The notes under the pieces: model-generated
Databases searched by the model: none
The model's input: the letters and a program-made list of their open reading frames with translations, nothing else
What the model was told of the DNA's origin: nothing
Assembly: GCF_945870625.1 (NCBI RefSeq)
Contig: NZ_CAMBTS010000024.1
Span: 1 to 34,714, forward strand
Reading direction: 5' to 3'
Length of the DNA stretch: 34,714 bases
Source: Novosphingobium sp. Chol11
GTDB lineage: Bacteria; Pseudomonadota; Alphaproteobacteria; Sphingomonadales; Sphingomonadaceae
Program-made: the position numbers and the translations under genes
In this document: positions 15,098-24,113 of the stretch, in pieces
Numbering within the stretch: position 1 is the stretch's first letter
How the letters are laid out: the number at the start of each line of letters is the position of its first letter

Positions 15098-16654
15098 ATG
15101 CGCGAGACCGCAGCTTTCAACACGTTTGATGCCTTCTTTCGCCATTGGGCCGCTGTTCGGCCAGAAGCCGTAGCGCATGAGCAAGATGGGCGGATCACCA
15201 CCTTTGCGGCGCTTGAAGAGTTCTCGCGCCGCTTTGCCGCTTTGCTGGGCGAATACGGGGTGCGCAAGGGCGACCGCGTGGCGTGGATCGGCAAGAACGC
15301 CGATCTCTATTTCCATATGTTGCTATCATGCGCGCGGATCGGCGTGGTCATGGTGCCAGTGGGCTGGCGGCTCGCGCCGGCCGAGATGGCCTACATCCTG
15401 CGCGATACCGAGGCGCGTCTGCTTTTTGCTGGCGATGGGTTTGCGGCGGGGGCGCATGCTTTGGCCGCGCAGATTCCCACGATCGAGCGGGTGATCGAAG
15501 AAGCCGAGGCGCGGCGCGTGATTGCCGCCTGCCCGGCGGGGCCGGTCGAGGCCGCGGACCCGCATGATCCGGTGCTGCAACTCTATACCTCGGGCACAAC
15601 CGGCAATCCCAAAGGCGCAGTGCTGTGTCAGGACAACTTCTTTGGCCTGCGCCGCGCGGCCTTGGCGGCAGAGCTGCCGTGGTCGACATGGGATGCCGAC
15701 GAGTGCATTCTTGCATGCATGCCTTGCGCGCATATCGGCGGTACGGGCATGGTGACGATGGCCTTCAGCGCGGGGGTACGGGCGATCATCCAGGCAGAAT
15801 TTACCGCCGATGGCGCGCTCACCGCGATCGGCCAGGGCATTTCGCGGTTCTTTATCGTTCCGGCTGCGCTGCAAATGCTGATCCAGCATCCTTTGGCGAC
15901 CAACACCGATTTCAGCGGGCTGAAGTATGTTTTTTACGGTGCTGCGCCGATCCCGCTGGAGCTTTTGCGCCAAGCGGTGGGCACGATCCCCAATGCCCAG
16001 TTCATGCAGATGTATGGCATGACCGAAACCACCGGCACGATCTGCGTGTTGCCGCCATGGGACCATGATCTGGCCGGATCGGAGCGGATGCGCTCGGCCG
16101 GCAAAGCGGTTCCAGGGGTCGAGATCCGCATTGTCGATGGCGAAGGCTGCGAATTGCCGCGGGGCGAAGTTGGCGAGATCGAGACACGGTCGAGCGCGAA
16201 CATGCTGCACTACTGGAAGCTGCCGGAAGCCACCGCCAAGACGCTGAGCCCCGAAGGCTGGGTGCGCACCGGAGATGCGGCCTATATGGATGAAGACGGC
16301 TATCTCTTCATCCAGGACCGGATCAAGGACATGATCATCTCGGGCGGCGAGAACGTCTATCCGGCCGAAGTGGAAAGCGCGATTTATGGCCATCCGCAAG
16401 TGGCCGAAGTGGCGGTGATCGGGGTGCCTGATGCCAAGTGGGGCGAGGCGGTCAAGGCCTGCGTGGTGCCGCGCGAAGGCATGGAGGTCGATCCGGACAG
16501 CGTGATCGCGTGGGCGCGCGAGCGCATTGCCGGGTTCAAGGTGCCCAAGTCCGTCGATGTGATCGCCGCCATGCCGCGCAATCCTTCGGGCAAGATCTTG
16601 CGCCGCACCTTGCGCGATCCCTACTGGGAAGGGATGCAACGGCAGGTCAACTAG
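15098..16654 (+). CDS. AMP-dependent acyl-CoA synthetase/ligase
   Basis: A 518-residue adenylate-forming enzyme that activates a carboxylic acid with ATP and loads it onto CoA. Motifs in order are the P-loop LQLYTSGTTGNPKGAVL (about 165-181), FYGAAPIPLELL, QMYGMTETTGTICVLPPW, the ATP-ribose Asp in GWVRTGDAAYMDEDGYL, hinge region DRIKDMIISGGENVYPAEVE, and catalytic Lys in PRNPSGKILRRTLRD near the C-terminus. These fit the fatty-acid/medium-chain acyl-CoA ligase group (FadD/FadK-like); the acid substrate is not determined. The ATG at 15098 has GAGGA seven bases upstream. Its stop lies four bases from the stop of the converging EamA gene. Confidence 0.92.
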   Translation: MRETAAFNTFDAFFRHWAAVRPEAVAHEQDGRITTFAALEEFSRRFAALLGEYGVRKGDRVAWIGKNADLYFHMLLSCARIGVVMVPVGWRLAPAEMAYILRDTEARLLFAGDGFAAGAHALAAQIPTIERVIEEAEARRVIAACPAGPVEAADPHDPVLQLYTSGTTGNPKGAVLCQDNFFGLRRAALAAELPWSTWDADECILACMPCAHIGGTGMVTMAFSAGVRAIIQAEFTADGALTAIGQGISRFFIVPAALQMLIQHPLATNTDFSGLKYVFYGAAPIPLELLRQAVGTIPNAQFMQMYGMTETTGTICVLPPWDHDLAGSERMRSAGKAVPGVEIRIVDGEGCELPRGEVGEIETRSSANMLHYWKLPEATAKTLSPEGWVRTGDAAYMDEDGYLFIQDRIKDMIISGGENVYPAEVESAIYGHPQVAEVAVIGVPDAKWGEAVKACVVPREGMEVDPDSVIAWARERIAGFKVPKSVDVIAAMPRNPSGKILRRTLRDPYWEGMQRQVN

Positions 16655-16658
16655 CCGA

Positions 16659-17558
16659 TCAGCTGTGAACCGGCGTAGACAGGCGCTGGAGCGATAGCCG
16701 GTGCTCGCGCCAGGCAATGATCAGACCGGCGGCAATGACCGCCGGCGCGCCCAGCCATGTGGTGGGCGAGGGCAGAGCGGCAAAAACCAACCAACCCCAG
16801 AGCGTTGCCCAGATAAGCTGCGAATAATCCATGACGATCACACTGGCGACATCGCCATAGCGCAGCGCCGCAGTCATCAGCAGCTGCGCAAACAATCCGG
16901 CGACCCCGACCCCGGCGATCATCGCCCAGCCGAGGGCATCATGGTGCGCGCCGGTCCAGATCACGAACGGAGCCAGCACGGGCGCGCAAAAGGCGGAGAA
17001 CCAGAAAACGATTGTAATCGGTTCCTCGGTCCGGCCAAGATCGCGAAGCTGGATTGAAATCAGCGCGACCATAAAGGCTGCGCCAATGCCGGTGCCCAAT
17101 CCCACAGGCGAAAGCTGCGCGCGGTCGGGCCCGGCGATGATCACGATGCCAATGAGCCCGAGTACGACCGCGCTCCATCGCCACACCCCAACCCGCTCGC
17201 TCAGCAGCAGCGCGGATAGCACAACCGCGAAGATCGGCGCGGTGAACCCCAGCACCGTTGCCTCGGCCAGCGGCAAAATCTGGACGACGCCGAGCGTCAG
17301 AAACATGCCGGTGCCGCCGATCAATGCGCGCCGCGCGTGGATCCATGGGCGCTGGGTGCGCAACCTACTGAGGCCGCCGCGCGCGCCCAGCCACAGCAGG
17401 ATCATGACGCCAGGAATGAGCTGGCGCCAAAAAAGCATTTCGGGCAGCCAGATGCCCCGTTCGCCGCTCAGCTTGACCAGCAGGAGCATGCTCGACAGGA
17501 CCAGCATTGCGCAAAGGCGCAGCAAAAGCGCGAGCATTGGTCTTTGCTGGACGGGCAT
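16659..17558 (-). CDS. EamA/DMT-family transporter (first of two)
   Basis: A 299-residue inner-membrane protein with about ten hydrophobic segments in two repeated halves, as in the drug/metabolite transporter superfamily. Typical marks are the early VKLSGERG, FWRQLIPGVMILLWL, ILPLAEATVLGFTAPIFAVV in the first EamA repeat and AALRYGDVASVIVMDYSQLI in the second. It ends in a short basic tail (AWREHRLSLQRL). Substrates of such carriers range from metabolites to amino acids and cannot be predicted here. The start at 17558 has no strong ribosome-binding site; an ATG at 17537 is an alternative. A second EamA gene lies at 21012, but the two proteins are clearly different. Confidence 0.87.
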   Translation of the reverse strand: MPVQQRPMLALLLRLCAMLVLSSMLLLVKLSGERGIWLPEMLFWRQLIPGVMILLWLGARGGLSRLRTQRPWIHARRALIGGTGMFLTLGVVQILPLAEATVLGFTAPIFAVVLSALLLSERVGVWRWSAVVLGLIGIVIIAGPDRAQLSPVGLGTGIGAAFMVALISIQLRDLGRTEEPITIVFWFSAFCAPVLAPFVIWTGAHHDALGWAMIAGVGVAGLFAQLLMTAALRYGDVASVIVMDYSQLIWATLWGWLVFAALPSPTTWLGAPAVIAAGLIIAWREHRLSLQRLSTPVHS

Positions 17559-17604
17559 GGTTGCGGCTCTAGGCCAACTGCCCGGTCAAACAAGCCATTA
17601 AGCG

Positions 17605-19134
17605 TTAGAGGCAGGCCTCCAGATACGCCTGATCAAAGCCGAACATGCGCGCTTTTTCCAGCGTGTAGGGCCGCAGCCCCGAAGGCCGGAACTCGCCGAT
17701 GATCTTGCCCTCGGGGGTTTCATCGAGATACTCGAACTTGAACAGTTCCTGCGTCACGATCACATCGCCTTCCATCCCGATCACTTCGGTGATGTTGGTG
17801 GTGCGGCGCGAACCATCGCGCAGGCGCTTGACCTGAACGATCAGATCGACCGATTCGGCGATCTGGCGCGAGATTGCTTCCTTGGGGATCTTGATGTCGC
17901 CCATCAGGATCATGTTTTCCATACGGCCGAGGCATTCGCGTGGGGAGTTGGCGTGGAGCGTGCACATCGAACCATCATGGCCGGTGTTCATCGCGGCCAG
18001 CAGATCGAAGCATTCCGCGCCGCGAATTTCGCCTAGGATGATCCGGTCAGGACGCATACGCAGCGCGTTCTTGACAAGATCACCGATGGTGATCGCACCC
18101 TGGCCTTCAAGGTTCGGCGGGCGGGTTTCAAGCGGCAGCCAGTGCGGCTGCTGCAGGCGAAGCTCGGCCGCGTCTTCGATGGTCAGCACGCGCTCGCCCG
18201 GATCGATCATTTTGGAGAGCGCATTGAGCATGGTCGTTTTGCCCGAACCCGTGCCGCCCGAGATGACGACGTTCATGCGGCAGGCCCCCGCGATCTTCAG
18301 CGCGGTCGCCATTTTGTCTGACATCGAGCCGAAATCGCGCAGCATATCGATCGTGATCGGCTTTTCGGAGAATTTACGAATCGAGATCGCGGTGCCGCGC
18401 AAGCTGAGCGGCGGCACGATCACGTTGACGCGGCTACCATCCTTGAGACGGGCGTCGGCCAGCGGCGTGGTCTGGTCGACACGGCGGCCGACCTGGTTGA
18501 CGATGCGCTGCGCAATCTGGAACAGGTGGCTTTCATCGCGGAAGCGGATCGGCGCGAGGACCAGCTTGCCCTTCTTTTCGATGTAGGTCTGCTCGGGCCC
18601 GTTGACCATGATATCAGTGATATCGGGATCGTTCAGCAGCTCTTCGAGCGGACCAAAACCGAGCAGCTCGTCAATCAGGACTTTTTCGAGCGCGAACTGC
18701 TCGCGCCTGTTGAGCGTGACTTTGATCTCGGCCAGCACTTCTAGGATGATCGGGCGGAACTCTTCCGAAAGCTCTTCCTTGCTCAGCGTGGCAGCAGCTT
18801 CGGGATCGACGCGCTCGAGCAGGCGCGGCAGCACCTGTTCCTTGATCTTGTGGACCGAGGCTTCAAAGCCCTCGGCCTGATAATTGCCTTCGTGCACGGC
18901 ATTGGCGCGGTCGGAAAGCCGGGTCAGCGCGTCGGACTTGTTCGGGCCCTGATCGGCGGCCTGATCGGTGCTTTCCATGGTTGGCAGCGGCGGGAATTGC
19001 TCGCCGCCGGCCTGCGCCGGGATGGCCGGCTTTGCCGCCGTCTCGCCAGATGTCATCGGACGGGCAACGCCGAACGACGGACGCATCGCCGAGCTGCTGC
19101 CACCGGTTCCGGGCTTGCGACCAAATGCGCTCAT
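17605..19134 (-). CDS. cpaF: CpaF/TadA-type secretion ATPase for Flp pilus assembly
   Basis: A 509-residue hexameric cytoplasmic ATPase of the type II/IV secretion family, expected to power assembly of Flp/Tad pili. The first 100 residues are a low-complexity linker rich in Pro, Ala and Gly. The core shows LIDELLGFGPLEELLNDPDI, ITDIMVNGPEQTYIEKKGKL, Walker A GGTGSGKTT (about 292-300), the Asp box RVLTIEDAAELRL, Walker B RIILGEIRGAE and the His box MCTLHANSPRECLGRMENM. GGGAAG lies seven bases before the ATG. The neighbours are an EamA transporter and a multi-span membrane protein, not other tad genes, so cpaF is isolated here. The pilin C-terminus at the right edge suggests the rest of the system is elsewhere. 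Confidence 0.95.
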   Translation of the reverse strand: MSAFGRKPGTGGSSSAMRPSFGVARPMTSGETAAKPAIPAQAGGEQFPPLPTMESTDQAADQGPNKSDALTRLSDRANAVHEGNYQAEGFEASVHKIKEQVLPRLLERVDPEAAATLSKEELSEEFRPIILEVLAEIKVTLNRREQFALEKVLIDELLGFGPLEELLNDPDITDIMVNGPEQTYIEKKGKLVLAPIRFRDESHLFQIAQRIVNQVGRRVDQTTPLADARLKDGSRVNVIVPPLSLRGTAISIRKFSEKPITIDMLRDFGSMSDKMATALKIAGACRMNVVISGGTGSGKTTMLNALSKMIDPGERVLTIEDAAELRLQQPHWLPLETRPPNLEGQGAITIGDLVKNALRMRPDRIILGEIRGAECFDLLAAMNTGHDGSMCTLHANSPRECLGRMENMILMGDIKIPKEAISRQIAESVDLIVQVKRLRDGSRRTTNITEVIGMEGDVIVTQELFKFEYLDETPEGKIIGEFRPSGLRPYTLEKARMFGFDQAYLEACL

Positions 19135-19221
19135 GCAAAACTTCCCGTGTTTTTCCAGCAAATAGGTTTGAACCGAAAGGCTTCTGTTCAAGTTTTACCA
19201 GAGTGGTGAATAGCGCTGAAA

Positions 19222-19240
19222 CCTTCAGGAATTCCTAAGG
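19222..19240. promoter_or_regulatory. Palindrome upstream of cpaF
   Basis: AGGAATTCCT (19227-19236) is a perfect 10-bp palindrome. CCTT and AAGG flank it, extending the symmetry with one extra base on the left. It lies about 90 bases upstream of the cpaF ATG and 36 bases past the stop of the upstream membrane-protein gene. It may be a cpaF operator or a hairpin ending the upstream transcript. Confidence 0.4.
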
Positions 19241-19275
19241 TCAGCAACAAGCCGGATAAGCAATCATCGCAATGA

Positions 19276-20835
19276 TCACTTGTGAGGCCCAAAGAGCTTG
19301 AATTTCGGCGAGATCGCATCGGGCCAAGGGCCGTTCCAGCATGGGCTGGGCTCGCTTATCGCGACAATCGCAGGCTGGGCTGGGCGGATGAGGGCTGCCA
19401 GCCGATCGAAGGCGGAAATGTAAGTGACGTAGCCTTGCGGCACCACGCCGTAATACCCGTAGCGAACCGGGGGCGACGCTGGCAGCAATACCGCCCGCGC
19501 CGTCTCCCCGAGGGGAACGGCAAGACCGACAATATACACGATCATGGCGATGCGGCGCGCGGCCCCAAGGTATGGCGCATCGGCGGATGGGCGCTGCTGC
19601 AGGATCGCGACAACCGTGATGGCGATGATCGTGACCGGCGCAATCCCTGCGCGCATCATGAAATCGATCGATTCCCCAACCCTGAACAACGGCAAGATGA
19701 GCATAAGCGCGGCGGCAATCAGCACCGTCACGCGGTCGACCGACCAATGGCCTCTTGCCAGCCACAAGATGCAAAGGAAGGGCACAACCTCGACGGTGTA
19801 GAACGCCAGGTATTTGATCGCGACAAATGGCGCGGCACCCGCCGGTACTTCGCCAAATCCGGCAGACAGGTAAAGCAGGGACGGTATGGCCAAAAGCGAG
19901 GTTACGGCAGGCAGCGCGATGTCTGCGGCGATGATGCGGCGCTTGAGCAAGCTCTCAATCCCCGCATAGGCCACAAACGGCACCACCCCGAACACCGCGA
20001 GCGGCGAGAGCAGCGGTATTGCAGGAATGACAAGCAGAAGGGCATGAAGCGGCAGCTTCTCAGCCCGCCACAGCAGGAACAGCACGGCGCCAAGCCATCC
20101 GGCGAGCGCATGCTGCGGCACCCAGAATGCCAGCGTGAGGTTCGCCGTATACTGAAATCCCGTCCAGGCCTCGAGATGACCCAGCAAGTTGGCACGGGCA
20201 AACACTGCGCCCAGCAGATCCATTCCGCTGAACCCAGTGAGCAGTGCCAGGGTGATCAACCGTTGCCGCCCTGAGCGAAAAAGCGGCGTAGCCAGCGCCA
20301 GGATCGAGGCCAGAATGATGGAATTTTGCGCCAGCATGGCAAATTCGCCGGCGGTTTGCCCGGCCAGCTTGCCGATCAGGGCAGGGAACAGATAGATGCC
20401 AACCGGACACCGCAAAATGGTCAGCCCAAGGCCCGTATCGTAAGCCCAGGGCCAAGGATGCGTGGTCAGGTCATTCAGCACCGCATAGCGGACCTGCCAA
20501 TCGGTGTTGGCGTAGAACAGGCCGCCCTCTCCGCCCAGCAGAAACACTGCGAAAGCAAAGGCCAGCAATCCGCCAAAAGCCTTGGGCGATACGGCGGCGA
20601 CATCGCCCCAAGCGCCAAGTCGGCCCATCGCAGCGCAAACCATGATCGAGACGAGAGCAGCCCCCGCAATCAGCAGCGGCGGTTGCCCCAGAAGCGCCAG
20701 CAGCAGAACCTGGCACAGCAGCAACCATCCGGCCACGGCCACGGTGAGGGTCCGCACGGCGATCATCCGCGATCCGGCGGCAACGAGGGCTGCGGGGCGG
20801 GCCGCTTGCCCGGGCATAAAGTCAGCTTTCGACAT
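19276..20835 (-). CDS. Multi-span membrane protein of unknown function, possibly GT-C-like
   Basis: A 519-residue protein with roughly ten to twelve hydrophobic segments spread along its length, for example TVAVAGWLLLCQVLLLALLG, LLAFAFAVFLLGGEGGLF and VEVVPFLCILWLARG, and a soluble tail of about 60 residues. The first outside loop carries FYANTDWQVRYAVLNDL before further spans. An acidic early loop followed by many spans recalls lipid-linked sugar transferases of the GT-C fold, but there is no diagnostic motif and I do not claim that function. The start at 20835 has no good ribosome-binding site, and later ATGs at 20817 and 20769 are possible. It is divergent from the second EamA gene and 141 bases upstream of cpaF. 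Confidence 0.7.
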   Translation of the reverse strand: MSKADFMPGQAARPAALVAAGSRMIAVRTLTVAVAGWLLLCQVLLLALLGQPPLLIAGAALVSIMVCAAMGRLGAWGDVAAVSPKAFGGLLAFAFAVFLLGGEGGLFYANTDWQVRYAVLNDLTTHPWPWAYDTGLGLTILRCPVGIYLFPALIGKLAGQTAGEFAMLAQNSIILASILALATPLFRSGRQRLITLALLTGFSGMDLLGAVFARANLLGHLEAWTGFQYTANLTLAFWVPQHALAGWLGAVLFLLWRAEKLPLHALLLVIPAIPLLSPLAVFGVVPFVAYAGIESLLKRRIIAADIALPAVTSLLAIPSLLYLSAGFGEVPAGAAPFVAIKYLAFYTVEVVPFLCILWLARGHWSVDRVTVLIAAALMLILPLFRVGESIDFMMRAGIAPVTIIAITVVAILQQRPSADAPYLGAARRIAMIVYIVGLAVPLGETARAVLLPASPPVRYGYYGVVPQGYVTYISAFDRLAALIRPAQPAIVAISEPSPCWNGPWPDAISPKFKLFGPHK

Positions 20836-21011
20836 AGCACGATGATAAAGCAGCAGCGCTGAAAGATTGGTTAATTCTTTGTTTCCCCGGCATGGTGGGT
20901 CTGTGTCATTGGCAAAACGTCTGGTGATGCGGGTAGGGCCATGGCACCTGCCGCGGCGCTACCACCGATCAACGCTTGGGCCGCCCGGCCTTGCTTCTAG
21001 GAACAACCCCA

Positions 21012-21920
21012 TTGCCTGTTCTGCGCGAGGAAACCGCCGGTCTACTTTTTGCCTTGGCCGGATTTGCGCTGTTTTCGGTTGGTGATGTGTTTGTGAAATC
21101 GATTGTTGATGAATGGCCCGCACCCGCCATCGCGGCGCTGCGCTATGTTCTTGGCGCACTGGTCTTGATGATCGCATTGCTGGCGTTCGAGGGCCGGCGA
21201 GGGTTTGTCCTGCCAGGGGCGGGTTGGCAGATATTGCGCGGTGTCGGCGTCGGCATTTCCTCGATGGCGTTCTTTTCGGCCTTGCAGGTGATGCCGCTGG
21301 CCACTGCGACTTCTATCGCGTTCACCAGCCCGATCATGACCGCACTGTTGGCAGCCGTGCTGCTGCGCGAACCGATGCGTTGGGCGACGTGGATTGCCAG
21401 CTTTGCCGCGTTCGGCGGTGTGTTGCTGGTTTTGAAACCGAGCATATCGACCATCGGCTTGGCCGCGCTGCTACCCTTGCTCGCGGCTTTCGGCATGGCG
21501 ATGCTGCTGGTTGGAAATCGCGCGGTGGCTGGGCGCGCTTCGGCGCTATCGATGCAGTTCAGCGTTGCGCTGACCGCGATGCTGGTGCTGGGACCGATCG
21601 TGGCATTGGGCCATTTGGGCGTGATCCCAGGCCCAAATGTCGCAGTGCCGCATTGGTCCGTTGTGGCCACGTGCGCCGTGATTGCCGTGCTGGCCAGCTG
21701 CGCGCATATGCTTGTTTATCTTGGCACCACACGCGCCGGCGCTGCCACCATCGCGCCGATGGCATATGTCCAGTTGCTTATAGCCGGGCTGTTTGGTTGG
21801 CTGCTGTTCGGGGAGCGGCCAGATGCCACCGCGCTGGTCGGCGCGGCGATCATCGTTGCAGCCGGGCTCTATCTATGGCGCTCAGGACGCGTTGCTGATG
21901 AGCCGCAAGGGACCGACTGA
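21012..21920 (+). CDS. EamA/DMT-family transporter (second of two)
   Basis: A 302-residue inner-membrane carrier with ten predicted spans in two EamA repeats. Marks are GFALFSVGDVFVKSIVDEWP in span 1, AALRYVLGALVLMIALLAFE, ALQVMPLATATSIAFTSPIM in the first repeat and TRAGAATIAPMAYVQLLIAG in the second, ending YLWRSG. I chose TTG at 21012 because AGGAA lies eight bases upstream and it precedes the first span closely; in-frame TTGs at 20976 and 20991 are weaker. The substrate is unknown. The stop is 128 bases before zwf, with a small hairpin-like CACCGC/GCGGTG between, so it is probably separate from the zwf operon. Confidence 0.86.
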   Translation: MPVLREETAGLLFALAGFALFSVGDVFVKSIVDEWPAPAIAALRYVLGALVLMIALLAFEGRRGFVLPGAGWQILRGVGVGISSMAFFSALQVMPLATATSIAFTSPIMTALLAAVLLREPMRWATWIASFAAFGGVLLVLKPSISTIGLAALLPLLAAFGMAMLLVGNRAVAGRASALSMQFSVALTAMLVLGPIVALGHLGVIPGPNVAVPHWSVVATCAVIAVLASCAHMLVYLGTTRAGAATIAPMAYVQLLIAGLFGWLLFGERPDATALVGAAIIVAAGLYLWRSGRVADEPQGTD

Positions 21921-21959
21921 GAACACCGCGCGCAGGTGCGGTGCTGTTCGCTGCAAGTT

Positions 21960-21971
21960 GCATACTTATGC
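21960..21971. promoter_or_regulatory. 12-bp palindrome upstream of zwf
   Basis: GCATA-CT-TATGC is a perfect inverted repeat lying 77 bases before the zwf ATG. Its position suits an operator for the Entner-Doudoroff operon. The regulator is unknown and no matching consensus is recognised. Confidence 0.35.
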
Positions 21972-22048
21972 GTGGTGAAATGCTGGCCAAACGGTTCTAG
22001 GGAGGTATGCCGGGCATCCGCCCGGTCCTGATTGGGAGAACGCCCGCA

Positions 22049-23497
22049 ATGGCTGCGACGAGCTGCTCCGCCCTGCTTTTGTTTGGCGCCACTGGTGATC
22101 TTTCGCGGCGGATGCTCCTGCCCTCGCTCTATGCGCTGCATCAAGATGGGCTGATTGATCCGGATTTGCGCATCGTCGGCACCGCGCGCTCGGCGCTTGA
22201 CGATGCACAGTTCCGCGCTTTTGCGAGCGAGGCGCTGGAAGAATTTCTGCCCGGTGACCGGCGTGAGGAAGGAAAGCTGGCCAGCTTTCTGGAGCGATTG
22301 GAGTATCAAACTTTGGACGCCTCAAAGCTGGATGGCTTTGCGGGCCTTGCCGCCAAACTTGGTGACATCTCGTGCGGGCTCTCGATCTTTCTGTCGACTG
22401 CGCCGGGATTGTTCGAGGCAACCATCGAAGGCCTGCGCAGCGCCGGGCTCGCGACCGAGGGGGTGCGGATCGGCCTTGAAAAGCCGCTCGGCAACGATCT
22501 GGCGTCAAGCCGCCGGATCAATGATGCGGTTGCCGCCGGGTTCGATGAGCGCCAGATTTTCCGCATCGATCACTATCTGGGCAAGGAATCGGTCCAAAAT
22601 CTGATGGCGCTGCGCTTTGCCAACATGCTGTTTGAGCCGTTGTGGAACAGCGCCAATATCGATCATGTGCAAATCACGGTGAGCGAAACCGTCGGCCTAG
22701 AAGGGCGCAAAGGGTTTTACGATGAAACCGGGGCGCTGCGCGATATGGTGCAGAACCATATGCTCCAGCTGCTCGCGTTGACCGCGATGGAGCCGCCTTG
22801 CGATTTTGATGCGACGTCGATCCGTGATGAAAAGGTCAAGTTGCTGCGCGCGCTGCGCCCGGTTCAAGCGGCCGAAATGGTGCGGGGGCAATATGCCGCT
22901 GGCGCTGTAAATGGCGAGCGTGTCGGAGATTATGTCGGCGAGCTGGGCATGTCTTCCGAAACCGAAACTTTCGTGGCGATCAAGGCGCATGTCGATAACT
23001 GGCGCTGGCAGGGGGTGCCGTTCTATTTGCGCACCGGCAAGCGGCTGGCCGAGCGGCGCAGCGAGATCGTGGTCCAGTTCAAATCTGTGCCGCACAACAT
23101 ATTTTCCGGGCGCGGCGGCAAATTGCGCGCAAATCGCCTGATCATCCGCCTTCAGCCGGAAGAATATGTGCGCCTGCAGGTGATGGCGAAGGAACCTGGG
23201 TTGGACCGGGGCGGCATTGTCCTGCGCGAGGTCAATCTTGATCTCTCGCTCACCGAAGCCTTTGCCAAGACCCGGCGCCGCATCGCTTACGAGCGCTTGC
23301 TGCTCGATCTGATCGAGGGCGAGCAGACGCTGTTTGTTCGCCGCGATGAGGTGGAAGCGCAGTGGAAATGGGTCGATGCGATCCGCACGGTGTGGGCCAA
23401 GGGCGAACAGGATGTGAAGCACTATGCCTCGGGAAGCTGGGGCCCAAATGCCGGGATCGCGCTCACTGAGCGCGATGGAAGAAGCTGGCATGACTGA
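22049..23497 (+). CDS. zwf: Glucose-6-phosphate 1-dehydrogenase
   Basis: Oxidises glucose 6-phosphate to 6-phosphogluconolactone with NADP+ (or NAD+), the entry step to the Entner-Doudoroff pathway here. The protein has 482 residues, a normal length. It shows the N-terminal dinucleotide motif LFGATGDLSRRMLLPSLYAL, the RIGLEKPLGNDL segment, the substrate-binding signature FRIDHYLGKESVQNL (about 172-186) and VPFYLRTGKRLAERRSEIVV. I chose the ATG at 22049 behind GGGAGA; an ATG at 22007 has its GGGAGG only one base away and adds residues outside the family. It is the first gene of zwf-pgl-edd-glk and overlaps pgl by eight bases. Confidence 0.96.
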   Translation: MAATSCSALLLFGATGDLSRRMLLPSLYALHQDGLIDPDLRIVGTARSALDDAQFRAFASEALEEFLPGDRREEGKLASFLERLEYQTLDASKLDGFAGLAAKLGDISCGLSIFLSTAPGLFEATIEGLRSAGLATEGVRIGLEKPLGNDLASSRRINDAVAAGFDERQIFRIDHYLGKESVQNLMALRFANMLFEPLWNSANIDHVQITVSETVGLEGRKGFYDETGALRDMVQNHMLQLLALTAMEPPCDFDATSIRDEKVKLLRALRPVQAAEMVRGQYAAGAVNGERVGDYVGELGMSSETETFVAIKAHVDNWRWQGVPFYLRTGKRLAERRSEIVVQFKSVPHNIFSGRGGKLRANRLIIRLQPEEYVRLQVMAKEPGLDRGGIVLREVNLDLSLTEAFAKTRRRIAYERLLLDLIEGEQTLFVRRDEVEAQWKWVDAIRTVWAKGEQDVKHYASGSWGPNAGIALTERDGRSWHD

Positions 23498-24113
23498 GGT
23501 GAGTTGGGCAAATCGGGGCGACGCGGCGGGGGTTGCAGACCGGATCGCCGCTGCGCTGGCGCAGCCGGGGCCCAAACGGTTCGCCTTCACTGGCGGATCA
23601 ACCCCGGCCAAAGTTTTTGCATTGCTGCGCGCACGCGACCTTGATTGGTCGGCGGTGACCATCACGCTGACCGACGACCGCCGGGTGAGCGATGACCATC
23701 CGGCCAGCAATTTTGGCAAGCTGCACGCGGCGCTTGGCCAAAGCGGCGCGCAGTTTGAGCGGCTCGAGGAGGGCCGCGCCATCGCGCCGTTCGATCTGGT
23801 GTGGCTGGGGATGGGCGAGGATGGCCATGTCGCCTCGCTGTTTCCGCACATGCACGCGGTCATCCGCCCGGGGCCTTGCGTGATTGCCACCACGCCGATC
23901 CCGCTTCCTCCCGAAGCGCCGTTTGATCGGCTGACGCTGAACCGGCGCGCCCTCAAGGCGGCGAAGGCGATCATTCTGGTCGTGACCGGCGCGACGAAAA
24001 AGGCGCTCATCGAGCGCATTGTGGGCGGCTGCGCGGATGATTGCGATGCCTATCCCGTTTCCGATTTCTTGCGCGGCGCGGGACCGCCTGTGACCATTTA
24101 TTGGAGCGAATGA
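23490..24113 (+). CDS. pgl: 6-phosphogluconolactonase
   Basis: Hydrolyses 6-phosphogluconolactone to 6-phosphogluconate. At 207 residues it is at the short end of the NagB-like Pgl (DevB) family. Marks are [20 protein letters not shown] near residue 30, [20 protein letters not shown] and the conserved [17 protein letters not shown]. The start ATG at 23490 overlaps the zwf stop by eight bases and has GGAAGAA upstream; an ATG at 23475 would add five residues. Its own TGA overlaps the edd ATG as TGATG, so the three enzymes are probably made in step. Confidence 0.93.
   Translation: MTEVSWANRGDAAGVADRIAAALAQPGPKRFAFTGGSTPAKVFALLRARDLDWSAVTITLTDDRRVSDDHPASNFGKLHAALGQSGAQFERLEEGRAIAPFDLVWLGMGEDGHVASLFPHMHAVIRPGPCVIATTPIPLPPEAPFDRLTLNRRALKAAKAIILVVTGATKKALIERIVGGCADDCDAYPVSDFLRGAGPPVTIYWSE

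Noticed and set aside
22007..22048. A zwf start at ATG 22007
   Set aside because: The GGGAGG lies only one base from that ATG, and the extra residues are outside the family. ATG 22049 with GGGAGA is better.
22697..24019. A 440-codon minus-strand frame over zwf and pgl
   Set aside because: It is antisense to two certain genes, with a composition shift in its middle and no domain.
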